14,245 bases of DNA from a bacterium (GTDB taxonomy: Bacteria > Electryoneota > Electryoneia > Electryoneales > Electryoneaceae). The stretch spans positions 1 through 14,245 of the forward strand of contig JANQEY010000019.1 of the NCBI GenBank assembly GCA_028278125.1, read 5' to 3'. How positions within the stretch are numbered: the first letter of the stretch is position 1; every line of letters begins with the position of its first letter. The translations under genes and the position numbers were made by a program. The notes beneath the pieces are model-generated. The model ran no database searches and was not told where the DNA came from. It saw nothing but the letters and a program-made list of their open reading frames with translations. Positions 13,739 to 14,245 of this stretch are shown one piece after another.

Positions 13739-13767
13739 ATGCCATATATAGGTTTCTCTCCTATAAT
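13739..13767 (+). promoter_or_regulatory. Candidate sigma-70 promoter
   Basis: A perfect TATAAT (13762-13767) lies 17 bases after ATGCCA (13739-13744, 4 of 6 match to TTGACA), about 70 bases upstream of the next gene, in a 180-base AT-rich gap with no gene. I see no clear terminator for the TonB operon in this gap. Confidence 0.4.
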
Positions 13768-13836
13768 TATTTATATAGCTGTGTTATTCGGTAAATCGAT
13801 TCTCAACAGCAAGTATGATAAATAAGGTGGTTCTTA

Positions 13837-14245
13837 ATGACGGAACTATCAGAGAATGAAACAGCTTTACTGGAATACGATACTGTTCTCTATGAACAGT
13901 TACAGATATCCAGAAGCACAATTGATTGTATATTGCATAGAATACAAAACGAATTATCATCCAGTCATACTTTAATTAATTTAGCAAATAAGGACAATAT
14001 TGATAAGAAAACTAAATCAGAAATTTATCACCGCACTCGATCTTCCTATAAAAATATGCTGACTCTGTGTGCCAGGTATGAACTGTTTTCCAGCATCATT
14101 AATGAGCCTCTTAATAAAGAAAACATATCTGTCCAATTTATCATTGAGAAAATTATAGAAGAAAACCAAAATCTTATCTTTGATAAAAAAATCAAAATCC
14201 TGATAGATCTGCCTGTCAATGCCTATCTTGATTTGGACAAGGATA
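13837..14245 (+). CDS. Probable histidine kinase N-terminus, 3' end outside window
   Basis: The frame is open from ATG 13837 to the end of the window (136 codons); AAGGTGG stands before it. The protein has no signal peptide or membrane segment. It opens with helices containing CILHRIQNELSSSHTLINLA (residues 31-50), where H34-R-x-x-N resembles the phospho-acceptor motif of HisKA_2/HWE-type kinases. Residues 85-130 (NISVQFIIEKIIEENQNL, then DKKIKILIDL) resemble the link into a HATPase domain, with DLDKD where the domain would start. The catalytic part is not in the window, so kinase function is a probable but unproven reading. Codon use is strongly AT-rich compared with the left half of the window. 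Confidence 0.6.
   Translation, partial: MTELSENETALLEYDTVLYEQLQISRSTIDCILHRIQNELSSSHTLINLANKDNIDKKTKSEIYHRTRSSYKNMLTLCARYELFSSIINEPLNKENISVQFIIEKIIEENQNLIFDKKIKILIDLPVNAYLDLDKD

Overview
The window looks like a chromosomal segment of a gammaproteobacterium with moderate to low GC. The reasons are a BaeSR-type two-component pair close to the Escherichia coli proteins, Spy/CpxP-like periplasmic proteins, and a TonB2-type operon of the DUF3450/TtpC kind found in marine and environmental gammaproteobacteria. I cannot name a genus. There are no tRNA, rRNA, CRISPR, transposase or phage genes. Base composition drops along the window: the left half is richer in GC, and the TonB operon and especially the last 600 bases are AT-rich.

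Left part (1-7180), envelope stress and its satellites. A 5'-truncated metallo-beta-lactamase-fold hydrolase faces a small Spy/CpxP-like periplasmic gene on the minus strand, with a strong hairpin between them. Divergent from the latter is a Rieske non-haem iron oxygenase. Next come baeS and baeR, abutting as an operon. They are followed by a two-gene operon for cell-envelope proteins (a DUF6515-like protein and a glycine-zipper protein that share a C-terminal module). After a 166-bp MITE-like inverted-repeat element come a second, Met/His-rich Spy-like gene and a 61-codon remnant-like gene. A strong rho-independent terminator closes the region.

The most informative regulatory signal is an operator-like array of 11-bp phased repeats (core C-N-N-A-T-T-T-C) found twice. 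Three units lie upstream of the DUF6515 gene and two upstream of the minus-strand Spy/CpxP-like gene. Both are in the same orientation relative to the gene and end in the same CCTCCTA sequence. It is the best candidate here for the BaeR binding site and would define a local BaeSR regulon.

Right part (7415-13654), a TonB2-type energy transduction operon. The order is DUF3450 protein, TtpC-like long ExbB, ExbB, ExbD, a second ExbD, TonB, TPR protein and a small lipoprotein, mostly with overlapping or nearly overlapping ends. The two ExbD proteins have an identical transmembrane segment encoded with many synonymous differences. Three consecutive hairpins sit between tonB and the TPR gene. TtpC, ExbB, ExbD and TonB would form an inner-membrane proton-motive-force motor. 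DUF3450, TPR and lipoprotein subunits would be periplasmic or outer-membrane partners for TonB-dependent uptake. No receptor gene is present to reveal the substrate.

The window ends inside a gene (13837 onward) whose N-terminus resembles a soluble histidine kinase with an HRxxN phospho-acceptor motif.
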